Source of the DNA: Leptospira dzoumogneensis
GTDB taxonomy: Bacteria > Spirochaetota > Leptospiria > Leptospirales > Leptospiraceae
Assembly: GCF_004770895.1 (NCBI RefSeq)
Contig: NZ_RQHS01000019.1
Span: 124,001 to 188,000 of the forward strand
Reading direction: 5' to 3'
Length of the DNA stretch: 64,000 nt
Part shown: one piece after another, positions 1 to 8,636 of the stretch
How the letters are laid out: each line of letters begins with the position of its first letter
How positions within the stretch are numbered: the first letter of the stretch is position 1
The notes under the pieces: model-generated
Databases searched by the model: none
What the model saw: only the letters and a program-made list of their open reading frames with translations
What the model was told of the DNA's origin: nothing
Translations under genes and position numbers: made by a program

Positions 1-65
1 CTCTTCTCATAAGCCTTTTTTAAGCCTTAGACTTTTTTCTTGCTCCTAGATCCGAACAGGGAAAC

Positions 66-1028
66 TTGAATAAAGTGGCCATTCTTTCCGAAATACAGAT
101 CCGAGAACTAAAGAATTCCCTAGAAAATTCCGGTCTACCTTACCGGGAAAATCAGGATTTGAGCGTCCATTGCTCCTTTAAGATCGGAGGAATTTCTCCC
201 GTAATGGTCGAGCCTGAAACCCAGGAACAAATCCTAGAAACTCTTTCCGTATTCAAAAAACTGGACCTGCCTTGGAAGATCCTCGGAGGCGGCACAAACA
301 TTCTAATCTCAGATCATCCGAATGATTTTGTGATCTTAAAACTTTCAGGTGGATTTAAAGAGTATAAAGACATGGGAGAAGGTCTTTTCCAAGTTGGAGC
401 AGCTACTAATACCACTCCAGTGTTTCGCCAAATCTCTCAGAAAGGATATACAGGAGCGGAATTCCTAAGCACAATCCCAGGCTGGACTGGTGGAGCAGTC
501 ATACAAAACGCAGGCTGCTACGGAGGAGAACTTTTCGATCTTATCCAAGAAGTGGAATTTTTAAGAAACGGAGAAATTCTTAAAAGAAAACCTACCGAGA
601 TAGAACACGGCTATAGATTTACCGAATTTTTAAAAAGAAAAGATTCTATTATTCTTTCCATTCTGATCCAATTAAAACCTGGAAACTTAGAAGAGATCGA
701 AACTTCTCTCAAAGAAAAAAGAGACAAACGAAATTCTTCTCAGCCTCAAAATAAAAAAAGTGCAGGTTCCATGTTCAAAAACCCAAAGGTATTCGACGAA
801 CAAGAAAAAGAGATCAAAGCTTGGCAATTCATAGATAAAGTAGGCCTAAGAGGTTTACAAATTGGTGGAGCTCAGATCTCTCCGGAACATTGTAATTTTA
901 TAGTGAATACCGGAGGAGCAAAGGCCTCCGATGTGTATGGACTTGTAAATACCGTCCAAGAAAAAGTGGAAAAAGAAACAGGTGTGTTATTACAAAGAGA
1001 AGTGGAATACTTCGGTTCCATTCCTTAA
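66..1028 (+). CDS. murB: UDP-N-acetylenolpyruvoylglucosamine reductase
   Basis: FAD enzyme that reduces UDP-GlcNAc-enolpyruvate to UDP-MurNAc with NADPH, a cytoplasmic step of peptidoglycan precursor synthesis. Visible family marks are the FAD-binding GGGTN near residue 75, [18 protein letters not shown] near 137-154, the catalytic-serine block SAGSMFKNP near 235 and a C-terminal LQREVEYFG carrying the conserved Glu. The 320-aa length is normal. The start is TTG at 66, with AGGG about 5 nt upstream; no better ATG precedes the conserved region. A TetR gene follows after 15 bp and may be co-transcribed. Identification is by recognised motifs and is firm. Confidence 0.97.
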   Translation: MNKVAILSEIQIRELKNSLENSGLPYRENQDLSVHCSFKIGGISPVMVEPETQEQILETLSVFKKLDLPWKILGGGTNILISDHPNDFVILKLSGGFKEYKDMGEGLFQVGAATNTTPVFRQISQKGYTGAEFLSTIPGWTGGAVIQNAGCYGGELFDLIQEVEFLRNGEILKRKPTEIEHGYRFTEFLKRKDSIILSILIQLKPGNLEEIETSLKEKRDKRNSSQPQNKKSAGSMFKNPKVFDEQEKEIKAWQFIDKVGLRGLQIGGAQISPEHCNFIVNTGGAKASDVYGLVNTVQEKVEKETGVLLQREVEYFGSIP

Positions 1029-1043
1029 TTCCAGGAAAATCAA

Positions 1044-1625
1044 ATGCCAGTAGTTCGAGATCCGGAAGATAAAAAAGAAAGAATACTCACCTCTGCCTTA
1101 AGGTTATTCACCGAAAAAGGTTTTGAAGGAACCCCTATACCGGATCTTGCTAAGGATGCAGGGATAGGCGCCGGAACTATATACAGATATTATAAGAACA
1201 AAGAAGAATTGGTAAACGAACTATATCGTTTCTGGAAAAACAAACTGAGAGAAACTCTCGCAGAAAATTATCCTGAAAAAGCGAAGTCCAAGGACTTATT
1301 CGTTCATTTGTGGAAAGCGCTTGCAACCTTCTACCACCGTTACCCGGAAGCGTTTGAATTTTTAGAGTTACACTATCATTCCCCTTATCTGGACCAAGCC
1401 AGCAAAAAAGCAACCTCCCAAACTATGGAATTCATCTGTACATTCTTAGAACAGGCAAGAGCAAAGGGAGATATAAAATCTGACCTTGGTTCCATGGAAC
1501 TAGTTTCCTTATGTTATGGAAGTTTTGTGGGAATGGTGAAGATGGCAAAAGGCGGTTATATCCGACTTTCTGCAGAGACATTACATGCTTCCGGTTTAAC
1601 TCTCTGGAAAGCATTGGCGAAATAA
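1044..1625 (+). CDS. TetR/AcrR-family transcriptional regulator
   Basis: Probable one-component repressor: an N-terminal TetR helix-turn-helix (roughly residues 12-58, with ALRLFTEKGFEGTPIPDLA and GTIYRYYKNKEELVNEL) followed by a helical ligand/dimerisation domain of about 130 aa that I cannot assign to a ligand. The ATG at 1044 has AGGA 7 nt upstream. It lies 15 bp behind murB and is followed by a 379-bp gap that holds two strong DNA dyads. The next gene downstream, now split by the mobile element, is a second TetR regulator with a similar HTH, so the two may be paralogues. The target genes are unknown. Confidence 0.93.
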   Translation: MPVVRDPEDKKERILTSALRLFTEKGFEGTPIPDLAKDAGIGAGTIYRYYKNKEELVNELYRFWKNKLRETLAENYPEKAKSKDLFVHLWKALATFYHRYPEAFEFLELHYHSPYLDQASKKATSQTMEFICTFLEQARAKGDIKSDLGSMELVSLCYGSFVGMVKMAKGGYIRLSAETLHASGLTLWKALAK

Positions 1626-1761
1626 ACTCCTGCCCATTCTGAAATTTATTTCCTAAGAGATAAGAATCATTCCAAACCAGATCCTTATTAAAAGCGGAAA
1701 CAATATTCCAAATTATACATTCTTCAAATCCCAATTTATCATTTCTCAAATAACATCTCTT

Positions 1762-1783
1762 TCTAATATGCTTATATATTAGA
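1762..1783. promoter_or_regulatory. inverted repeat, 8-bp arms
   Basis: TCTAATAT and ATATTAGA are perfect complements separated by GCTTAT. It could be a weak terminator for the upstream TetR gene or part of an operator; there is no T-run directly after it. It is AT-rich, so chance is possible. Confidence 0.4.
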
Positions 1784-1796
1784 TTCTAATGATTTA

Positions 1797-1818
1797 CGGA
1801 ATCTGAATTCAGATTCCG
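1797..1818. promoter_or_regulatory. 22-bp perfect palindrome, candidate TetR operator
   Basis: The half-site CGGAATCTGAA is followed immediately by its reverse complement with no spacer. Its length and symmetry suit binding of a TetR dimer (or dimer pair), and it sits between two tetR genes. Neither regulator has been shown to bind it; this is inferred from position and symmetry. Confidence 0.6.
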
Positions 1819-2010
1819 GTATTGATGAATAGCAAGTTTATCCCAATAGGTCTAATCGAATTAACTTTGTTTTCATTGATCGAAGGCAAATGTATCAGAT
1901 AGATTATAAATTATGTTAATTTAGCCTTTCATCCTTGACAATAATGATCGTTAGTCGAAACTTTCGGCCTTACTTTATAGAAAGAAATTTAAGAAAAATA
2001 AAATTTGAAA

Positions 2011-2316
2011 ATGGTTACCCGAATGGAAAATAGCCCCCAGATAGAAACCCTAGATATTTCCACGGATCCAGAGCTCACACCCGATCAGGATCCCATACAT
2101 GAAACAGAAAAGGAGCCTCAAGAAGAAAGACTACATAAGAAACAGGATGAATCAAAAGAGAGGATCGTTCGCTCCGCTCTCAAGTTATTTGCAGAAAGAG
2201 GATTTTTCGAAACAAGGATCCCCGAAATTTCTGCTCATGCAAAAGTTGGAGTTGGTACAATGTATCGCCATTTCCGTAACAAGGATCACTTGTTCAATGA
2301 GGCATTTAGGATCTCA
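2011..2316 (+). pseudogene. TetR-family regulator, 5' part (split by element)
   Basis: N-terminal part of a TetR regulator: an acidic leader of about 45 aa, then a complete HTH (SALKLFAERGFFETRIPEI, GTMYRHFRNKDHLFNEAF). The frame runs to AGG-ATC-TCA at 2308-2316 and then enters the mobile element. The 3' part is at 43202-43627. Removing the element and one copy of GGATCTCA restores ...NEAFRIS-VQEFSEF... in frame, giving a protein of about 243 aa. Possible starts are TTG 2005, ATG 2011 and ATG 2023; none has a strong ribosome site. The ligand-binding domain is gone, so any product would be a truncated DNA-binding head that ends a few dozen codons inside the element. Confidence 0.92.
2309..2316. 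repeat. target-site duplication, left copy
   Basis: GGATCTCA is repeated at 43194-43201. The match extends to TAGGATCTCA (2307-2316 and 43192-43201), but the outer bases may simply coincide with the element's end bases. The 8-bp reading fits IS1595-family transposition. Confidence 0.85.
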
Positions 2317-3636
2317 TTTTTCCTGTCCAATCCTCACCACCGTCGCAGACCCCGCTCCGGTAGATCGTCTTACCCAGAAAAAATGAGATCCGAAACACCT
2401 CTCAGTTATACAATCTAGTCCAAAAAACTTCGCAGTCTTAATAAAACTAAACTCATCCAAATATAACTTACTATATTCTGGTTTTATATAACAGTAACTA
2501 CTAAATGATGATTTCAGTAGTCTAAAATTCCCTTCAATAGTTTGAGAATGTACATTATGCTTTTGGAATCTATTTCTAGCAAAACCAGAACGAGACTCTT
2601 TAGATTTACTCGAATGGTTTACCGATCTATGGTTCTTGTAGAGATTATATAAGTAGGGATAACCTTGGTCTGTAAAAAGAGGTACGCTATAAGGAATTTG
2701 TTCTACTAACAGTGGTCCTATTGTATTAGCTTTAGTATCAGAAACACTCTCAAAGAAAGCAGGACCATTCTGTACACAGATACCATGTACCAAAGTCCCT
2801 ATTTGCCTCCCCCCAAGGCTCTTATTCATATATATAGAGCTAGTAAGACCACCATGTCTGTATCGGGATCTTCCCTTATTGGCTCTTTGACTAGTACTGT
2901 ATAAAACACAAGAATCAGCAGATACATAGGGTTTTAAGCCCATTTTAGGAGCTACATCTGTTTCTATATTAGGATCTAGTTTAAATCCTTTATATTCTTC
3001 TTCCAAGGCTTGGTAAGTAAGAACTTTATATTTTGGTAATTGATCAGAACAGAATAACTGGAATCTTCTTTTTAGAGTTAATGCACTCTTGTATTCTATT
3101 CCAAGTCTTTTAGAAATCTCTGTTGCTGTAAGAACTTTAGGAAACTGTAAAAAGGATTCATGGAATACCACTCCGAACATATAGAGAGGTAGTTTTAATC
3201 CCATTAATGGTGTATAACTAAGACGAGACTGTTGTCGGTGGCATTTACTACAGCGTATTATATCTGGTCTAGTAGAGATCTCTTTATCTAAGATTCTTTC
3301 TTCGCAAGCAGGATTAATACATTTCTTTGGATAGAAATCATCTAAGAACTTTTTGGTAATTTTTTCATAGAAATCTGTATCAATACCTGATTGAAGCTTT
3401 CTATACAGTCTAATAGAGGAGAGATGTTTTCTTAAATTCTTAGGATTGCGCTCTGTATTCTTTTTACCTTCTTCTACCCTACTCTCTTCAGTTACTAAAG
3501 TTAAATATTTTGCAGGTTTGTTAACATTCAACCTAAGAGATATGCCTAATTCCGACCAAGTTTCAGATTTTCTGTATATACCACTGGAAACATCATTTTC
3601 TAAATAAAATTCCGGTTTTAAAAGAGTCTGCGGCAT
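2314..3636 (-). pseudogene. IS1595/ISXO2-like DDE transposase, C-terminally truncated copy
   Basis: It carries the native 5' end: ATG at 3636 preceded by GAGAGG about 6 nt upstream. Order: 32 unique N-terminal residues, a basic helical region, a zinc ribbon (CINPAC ... CSKC), an ISXO2-type core with SADSC, LFTDQGYP and TIEGNFRLLK as the probable D, D, E blocks, and a short basic tail. The frame ends at TGA (2314-2316) made by the junction with tetR DNA, so the 180-aa C-terminal domain present in the right copy is missing. It is divergent from the PIN-like gene. It might still make a 440-aa protein, but relative to the circle gene it is truncated. Confidence 0.85.
2316..3542. repeat. 1227-bp terminal direct repeat, left copy
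   Basis: Pairs with 41967-43193. The proteins translated across both copies are identical, and the flanks diverge abruptly (TTTTTCC at one edge, AAGAGATA at the other). I see no terminal inverted repeats and no in-frame ATG before the catalytic domain, so this is not an ordinary self-contained IS. Confidence 0.93.
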
Positions 3637-3717
3637 CTATTCCTCTCAAAAAATTAGATGCGGAATATATACATATGTGGAGACTTTTGTCAAGTATTAA
3701 ATTGGAATGTTTTCAAT

Positions 3718-4899
3718 ATGAATAGCGAATCAAATCCGAAATTACAAAGTATTCTAAAACGTATTAAAGAAGATGGATTCGATTTTCTTTCTATATATCA
3801 ACAATATCTCACTGAAAGCCAAGTTTCGATAAGATCATTTTTAAAGAGTTTTAGACTTAGGATGTCAAAGCAAGTTAAAGGAAAAAAGAAGATCTATTTA
3901 GATACTAAATACTGGATACGTTTGCGGGAAGTATTTATGGGAGTCGCTCATAATGCAGAAGATAAACAAATATTTGAAATTATTAATCGTCTAGTGAATG
4001 ATAAGAAAATTATAATACCCCTTAGCTCTGCCCTTTATGCAGAACTGTTTTTGCAAAAAGATTTAAGTACGAGAAAGGCAACTGCTAAATTAATGGATAT
4101 GTTTTCTGGCGGAATCGGTATCGACTATGATTATGACTTATTTACCAATGAAATAATTTATCTATTCACAAAATATACACATAAAGAACTTCATGTCGAA
4201 CGAGATGATTTCTGTTGGGTCAGTATAGGTCAAATAATCGGACAATCATATCTATCAAACACTATATTGGAAAAGAATCAAGAATTAGCATTTCAGAAAG
4301 CTCTAATAGATATGCAATCACATTTGAAGATGATTGATTTATTGGATCTCCTTGAGGAAAGGGAACATGATAGTTACAATTCGGATAAAGAAAGATTAGC
4401 TTCAAAATTAAATTCTGATGAAGAATCATTAAATCACAGTAAGGATGATTTTAAAAAGATTTTTATGGATGAAATTAGCGGTATGGTTTCCTTAAGTGAA
4501 CCATTTGTAATTAAAGCTATGTCTATCATATTTGAAGAAGTATACGGGAGTTTACCTGAAAAAGAAGAACCCGAAAGTGTTGCAGGTATGATGAATATGA
4601 TTTATAATATGTTTAAATATGAAAAGATAAACGATGAAATGCCTGCCTACCGAATTCTCGCAGGATTGAATGCGAACGTGAGATGCGGATTAAATAAGAT
4701 TAAATTTGAAGCAAATGATTTTGATGATTTTAGGCATGCTGCATTAAGTTTACCGTATTATGATTATTTTTTTACGGAAAATAATTTAAGCCATTTGTTG
4801 AATCACAAGCCTACTAATTACGCTACATTATTTAATACGATTGTAAAATCAAAGAGTAAGGATGTATTGGAAGAATTAAAAGCTCTGCTTTATATATAA
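3718..4899 (+). CDS. PIN-like domain protein
   Basis: About 393 aa from ATG 3718 (a longer frame from 3658 lacks a ribosome site). The pattern resembles a PIN-fold nuclease: KKIYLDTKYW with an early Asp, SSALYAELF with a Glu in the next helix, and a C-terminal ANDFDDFRHAALSLPYYDYFFTE with the acidic cluster. Between them is a long charged helical insert. PIN proteins are Mg-dependent RNases or related nucleases; the target here is unknown and no small antitoxin gene sits beside it. It is the first gene inside the left end, transcribed divergently from the transposase. The PIN assignment is by motif resemblance only. Confidence 0.65.
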   Translation: MNSESNPKLQSILKRIKEDGFDFLSIYQQYLTESQVSIRSFLKSFRLRMSKQVKGKKKIYLDTKYWIRLREVFMGVAHNAEDKQIFEIINRLVNDKKIIIPLSSALYAELFLQKDLSTRKATAKLMDMFSGGIGIDYDYDLFTNEIIYLFTKYTHKELHVERDDFCWVSIGQIIGQSYLSNTILEKNQELAFQKALIDMQSHLKMIDLLDLLEEREHDSYNSDKERLASKLNSDEESLNHSKDDFKKIFMDEISGMVSLSEPFVIKAMSIIFEEVYGSLPEKEEPESVAGMMNMIYNMFKYEKINDEMPAYRILAGLNANVRCGLNKIKFEANDFDDFRHAALSLPYYDYFFTENNLSHLLNHKPTNYATLFNTIVKSKSKDVLEELKALLYI

Positions 4900-5049
4900 A
4901 AAGAATATGGTAAGGACTGTTGATATAGATTAAAAATATCGATGTCTCTAAATTTCCAAATTTCGGTGTGCTTTGAATTATTTCGCTAAAGAGTATAGGT
5001 AGATAGACTATTTTATTAAAAAGTACTCAAACTTATTTGAAGAATACTT

Positions 5050-5334
5050 TCATGCGTTTTCATTGATATATTGAAAACCAGAATCAGTTAGAAATATTCC
5101 CGCGTCTTTTTCATTTACAGTGAATAATCCTTCTTCTACAATCAACTTAATTGCCTCAGTTATATCTGGACCTTTTTCCACAGGTCCCTTTGAACTATCC
5201 ATTAAGTATCCAGTAATATTCTGTACTGATAAAAATCCACCCGACTTTAGATTATGATATTTCGCTAAGTCCAATAATCTCAGTTTTATTCTATTTACAA
5301 TAGGATTATAATTCATGCTACCTAGATGATTCAA
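5050..5334 (-). CDS. small hypothetical protein
   Basis: 94 aa, or 88 aa from the internal ATG at 5316. No family recognised. The pattern of short helices with ITEAIKLIVEEGLFTVNEKDAGIFLTDSGF resembles a winged-helix wing, so DNA binding is possible but unproven. It lies downstream of, and on the same strand as, the XRE-type regulator (gap 55 bp) and may be co-transcribed with it. Confidence 0.5.
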   Translation of the reverse strand: MNHLGSMNYNPIVNRIKLRLLDLAKYHNLKSGGFLSVQNITGYLMDSSKGPVEKGPDITEAIKLIVEEGLFTVNEKDAGIFLTDSGFQYINENA

Positions 5335-5389
5335 TTTTCAGATTATTGTAAAGTTAAAATTATGAGATTTCAAGATTAAGAATATTTAA

Positions 5390-5809
5390 TTAATCATCAT
5401 CTCTTTCGGCTAACGCTGCTATCATGTCTCCTATAGCTTTCCTATGTTTTGCAGGGATTTTCAATAAATTAAATACTATTTCTTTCAGACCTTTCGTAGT
5501 TATTATCAAATCATAAAAGACTTTGTTTTCATCGGTTTCAGGCTTCATTCTTTCTTTCGAAGAATTGTAGCGAATCGGAAGGACAGGAATATCGTTATCA
5601 ACTAGATAGAGCAAATCGACATTGTAAACATTAACCAATGCAATTAGAACTTCATGAGAAGTTGTTTTTACTCTGTTTTGCGTTATGCTCCCTAAACCAG
5701 GTACTGAAAGTCCTAATTTCTTAGCGGCTTCAGTTTGCGTATCTCCTGACGCTTCAATTATCGCCTTAGTCTTCGCACCAAATATTATTTCTGTGTTTTT
5801 TGAAGCCAT
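5390..5809 (-). CDS. XRE-family repressor-like regulator
   Basis: 139 aa. An N-terminal lambda-repressor-like HTH spans about residues 8-70 (TQTEAAKKLGLSVPGLGSITQNRVKTTSHEVLIALVNVYNVD), followed by a linker and a helical C-terminal segment (FNLLKIPAKHRKAIGDMIAAL) of the kind used for oligomerisation in phage-type regulators. It is divergent from the lipoprotein gene at 5976, with a 17-bp dyad in between, the expected layout of an autoregulated repressor. No autoproteolytic S24 domain is fused to it. Effector and inducing signal are unknown. Confidence 0.8.
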   Translation of the reverse strand: MASKNTEIIFGAKTKAIIEASGDTQTEAAKKLGLSVPGLGSITQNRVKTTSHEVLIALVNVYNVDLLYLVDNDIPVLPIRYNSSKERMKPETDENKVFYDLIITTKGLKEIVFNLLKIPAKHRKAIGDMIAALAERDDD

Positions 5810-5830
5810 TTAATGTAAATGTCAATAAAA

Positions 5831-5861
5831 TAAAGCTTTACAAATTATGTTATTAACATAA
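5831..5861. promoter_or_regulatory. operator-like dyads between XRE gene and 5976 operon
   Basis: TTATGTTA and TAACATAA form a perfect 8-bp inverted repeat with a 1-bp centre at 5845-5861. A 10-bp palindrome TAAAGCTTTA lies next to it at 5831-5840. The pair sits 22-52 bp upstream of the XRE start codon, so it probably binds that regulator. Confidence 0.6.
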
Positions 5862-5975
5862 AATGAGATCTAAGCTAAATTGAACCAACGAATACGGTTC
5901 CAGCATCGCTTCAGCCTGTGAAGCAGAAAATCCCTATGCTAACACCTAAACCTAAAACCGAGAGTGGAGGAACGA

Positions 5976-6986
5976 ATGCCTATTTGGAATAAAATTGCCG
6001 CCCTGTTACTGGTCTCCTGTCTCTGGACAGCCCTAGTTGGTTGCCTTCCGTATATAAAAACTTCCAGCTTAACCTCTGAAAAAGAGCTAACTAGGATCCC
6101 AGATCAAACAAAATCAGAGTTTCTGATCGACTACCGACTTACAGCTAACGGGCTTCTTTTCAACTACTCGGAAACTCAAGTTACGTATGAGAAAGTAAAG
6201 AAAGAGAAGGAGTATTCTATCTCCAGATCTCCCGATACCTCTTCAAAGAAAGTTTCATGTGTGTTCACTCGGGATACACTCGAAGCAGAATCTTACTGGA
6301 ATTGTATGCTTTTCCAACCTCTGAGGATAATGGGGTTAGGGTATGCATTTACTATACCGGCGATGCTTATCGATTTAATTTCTTTACCTTTCGTAGTCGC
6401 TTTCTCTGGTTCTAAATCGGAAACTACTGAAGAGGTTATTCCTACAAAAAAGAAAGAAATTCAAAATCCTAAAGTTAAACTCAAACTTCAAAATGAAGGT
6501 ATTAAGTTTGATAAGACTTTCGCGTTTAAAGACGGAACTGTTGAAATCCCTTTCTCTAAACTTGATGCGAATCTGCTCTGGAGGAGTAACGACGAGACAG
6601 TCAGTAAGATTTTTCACTACTATTACTCAGTAGTTGATTCATCCGGAACCGAAGTCATTCCTATGGAAGTATTTAACGGACTTAAATTCAGAGATGATAA
6701 AAACTTCTTAGCACTCGCTACTAAAGATTTTGAAAAAGCAAAGCAAACCGAGTATACCAAATGTTCTCGCAAGTTCTCCTTAGACAACATAAGGGACGGT
6801 TATAAATACTTCGAGGATTCTGGACTCTTCCTCAGAGAAAATGAACTCGTAGTCCAAGTCATTCTCAACCGCGCCTGCTATAACTATCGAGGAACAGATT
6901 CCTTTGATGATTGTGTAGATGATTTCAAAAGCTGTGTTTCTACAGCTAGATATATAGATAACAAAAATAATCAATACAGGAAATAA
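5976..6986 (+). CDS. predicted lipoprotein
   Basis: 336 aa from ATG 5976, which has GGAGG 5 nt upstream; a GTG at 5964 is in frame but overlaps that ribosome site. The N-terminus is a lipoprotein signal (KIAALLLVSCLWTALVGC), so the protein should be membrane-anchored outside the cytoplasm. A second hydrophobic stretch (FTIPAMLIDLISLPFVVAF, near residue 125) suggests a further membrane contact. Several Cys occur in the C-terminal third. No family recognised. It is followed by another lipoprotein after 39 bp. Confidence 0.75.
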   Translation: MPIWNKIAALLLVSCLWTALVGCLPYIKTSSLTSEKELTRIPDQTKSEFLIDYRLTANGLLFNYSETQVTYEKVKKEKEYSISRSPDTSSKKVSCVFTRDTLEAESYWNCMLFQPLRIMGLGYAFTIPAMLIDLISLPFVVAFSGSKSETTEEVIPTKKKEIQNPKVKLKLQNEGIKFDKTFAFKDGTVEIPFSKLDANLLWRSNDETVSKIFHYYYSVVDSSGTEVIPMEVFNGLKFRDDKNFLALATKDFEKAKQTEYTKCSRKFSLDNIRDGYKYFEDSGLFLRENELVVQVILNRACYNYRGTDSFDDCVDDFKSCVSTARYIDNKNNQYRK

Positions 6987-7025
6987 TTTAGTCAGCATTG
7001 ATCCAATCAAAAAGGAGGGATAGTT

Positions 7026-7718
7026 ATGCTTACCAAGAAATTGACAATGGTAATTCTTCTAATTTTCACATATGTAGGTTGTGGAAATGGAGTCGCTGAA
7101 ACGAACAAAAGAAATACTCAAGACCTTGTTAATGTTCTATGGAATATTTCTAATACAAAACTCCCAGGTGATGGCTGTCGCTCAGTATATTCCAATATGG
7201 GTGTTAACGGTAAAATAAACGGGGGAATGACTAACTTAGGAGGGTATGTCCTTAACAATCTCGGTGGTAGTTCCTTATGGTCTATGCCCGATGATACAAC
7301 GATAGTCTTTACCGAGAATCTATACACTTATGAGTATCAAAACTATGCAGATCACAATACATTCGGTAATAAAATAGATTTTTCTAAAGTCTCTACTTAT
7401 ACTTACGCATCAAGAGCGGATCTAGTAGATGAGGGAGAATTATATCCTGGTTCTCCTAAAGCTAAGAACCTTACATACTCTGTTTTGATCACTGGTGGTC
7501 CACAAGATGGAACAAATTATACCTATACTCGCTCTTCTGATTCTTGGACAGGTAACTATACTGGGATCGATTTAAGTTCATCAACTTTCAGTGACAGTAG
7601 AGCCTCTGGATACTTGTATTATGAAACAGCATCTGTAGAGTTAAACGGAGAAAACAAAGAAAATTACCAAAGCTCAGTGTACACAAGTGACGCCGTTGCA
7701 TCCTATATTTGTCCATAA
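7026..7718 (+). CDS. predicted lipoprotein
   Basis: 230 aa with a strong ribosome site (AAAGGAGGG, about 5 nt before ATG). The N-terminal signal ends in a lipobox-like YVGC near residue 19. The mature part is rich in Tyr, Ser, Thr, Gly and Asn, consistent with a beta-rich surface protein; it ends in Cys-Pro with another Cys near residue 51, which could form a disulphide. No family recognised. It is second in a run of four same-strand envelope genes (5976-8570). Confidence 0.75.
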   Translation: MLTKKLTMVILLIFTYVGCGNGVAETNKRNTQDLVNVLWNISNTKLPGDGCRSVYSNMGVNGKINGGMTNLGGYVLNNLGGSSLWSMPDDTTIVFTENLYTYEYQNYADHNTFGNKIDFSKVSTYTYASRADLVDEGELYPGSPKAKNLTYSVLITGGPQDGTNYTYTRSSDSWTGNYTGIDLSSSTFSDSRASGYLYYETASVELNGENKENYQSSVYTSDAVASYICP

Positions 7719-8133
7719 ATTGTTTGCGACAGTTTTGAGTATCTTAATATTAGTTTCTTGTAGTCCTGATAAAAGAAAAGAGGAAATCAAGAAGAGTTTA
7801 AAAGTTACTCACTGTTCATGTACTAAAAGACCTATTCAGTTTATTGGAAGGTTCATCGCCGGTCGTCATCCGGATCTTGCATATGAGTTATTTTGTTCTG
7901 CTACTGTTAAAAATAACTCTAAAGAAACTATTTTAGGAGTTGATGTTACTGTAGAAATCCAAACCAAAACAGGATATAAGCTTTCTGAAACTGATATTAC
8001 CTCAAATGGAGACAACTACAGACCCGGATCACTAATTTCCCTAAAATCAACGTACGGAACTGCTTACGATCTGCGATATGGAAAAGCAGACTGTAAGGTA
8101 AAAGAAGTTTATTTCAAGAGAGAAGAAGAATGA
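7687..8133 (+). CDS. predicted small lipoprotein, paralogue of the next gene
   Basis: About 148 aa from GTG 7687, overlapping the previous gene by 32 bp; a TTG near 7720 is an alternative start. The signal ends in LILVSC. The mature part starts with a CSC motif and shares the pattern HPDLAYELFCSATVKNNS with the next protein (NPDAGYEIFCKASIRNNS), so the two are tandem duplicates. The segment after it resembles a small beta-sandwich (FxLK/DUF-like) fold, which is a guess. Function unknown. Confidence 0.7.
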   Translation: MTPLHPIFVHKLFATVLSILILVSCSPDKRKEEIKKSLKVTHCSCTKRPIQFIGRFIAGRHPDLAYELFCSATVKNNSKETILGVDVTVEIQTKTGYKLSETDITSNGDNYRPGSLISLKSTYGTAYDLRYGKADCKVKEVYFKREEE

Positions 8134-8570
8134 GAGAAAAGATCGGATTGATTCTTCTATTCATTCTTGTTGTCGGTTGGATCGGGAAATGTTTGGATTC
8201 CTGTCACACTAAGCCGACAGTTAAAGCAAAAGAAAATGTGACACTTTTTCCAGTTGTTTCTTGCTCCTGTTGGCGTAAAGCTCTACCTTTTTCAGGGTTT
8301 ATTAATAGAGATAATCCAGATGCTGGTTACGAAATATTCTGTAAGGCTTCTATAAGAAATAACTCTAATCAAACAATAAAGAACGCTTCAATTAGAGTAT
8401 ATATTCAGACAAAGAATGATTACGATTTAGATTCAGCGAAGATCCGAGCACCAGAGGACATATATCCTCCAAGAACAGTTATCAAATTTAATTTGGAATC
8501 ACCCATAGAAAACAAATCCAATTTCTCAAAAGCAAGATGTGAGTTATTGGACTTTGAAGTCATAGATTGA
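8130..8570 (+). CDS. predicted small exported protein, paralogue of the previous gene
   Basis: 146 aa; the start overlaps the previous stop as ATGA, so translation is coupled. One N-terminal hydrophobic helix (IGLILLFILVVGWIG) is followed by Cys-rich CLDSC, then the CSC and YEIFC positions shared with the preceding paralogue. The four conserved Cys in both copies suggest conserved disulphides outside the cytoplasm. Function unknown. Confidence 0.7.
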   Translation: MREKIGLILLFILVVGWIGKCLDSCHTKPTVKAKENVTLFPVVSCSCWRKALPFSGFINRDNPDAGYEIFCKASIRNNSNQTIKNASIRVYIQTKNDYDLDSAKIRAPEDIYPPRTVIKFNLESPIENKSNFSKARCELLDFEVID

Positions 8571-8636
8571 AAAGTATTTCTATAATAAGAGAATTAAAAT
8601 TCATTGAGATACAATCATAGATTCGAAGAAAATATA

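Larger units (their letters stand above)
1626..2004. other. intergenic gap with two dyads between two tetR genes
   Basis: No convincing coding sequence here. The gap contains an 8-bp-arm hairpin (1762-1783), a 22-bp perfect palindrome (1797-1818) and a TTGACA hexamer at 1935-1940 whose -10 partner is poor. It is the presumed promoter/operator region of the disrupted tetR. Confidence 0.6.

Noticed and set aside
2316..3542. The 1227-bp repeat as an ordinary IS1595 insertion sequence
   Set aside because: No terminal inverted repeats could be found between its two ends, there is no in-frame start codon before the zinc ribbon, and the gene clearly continues in frame on both inner sides.
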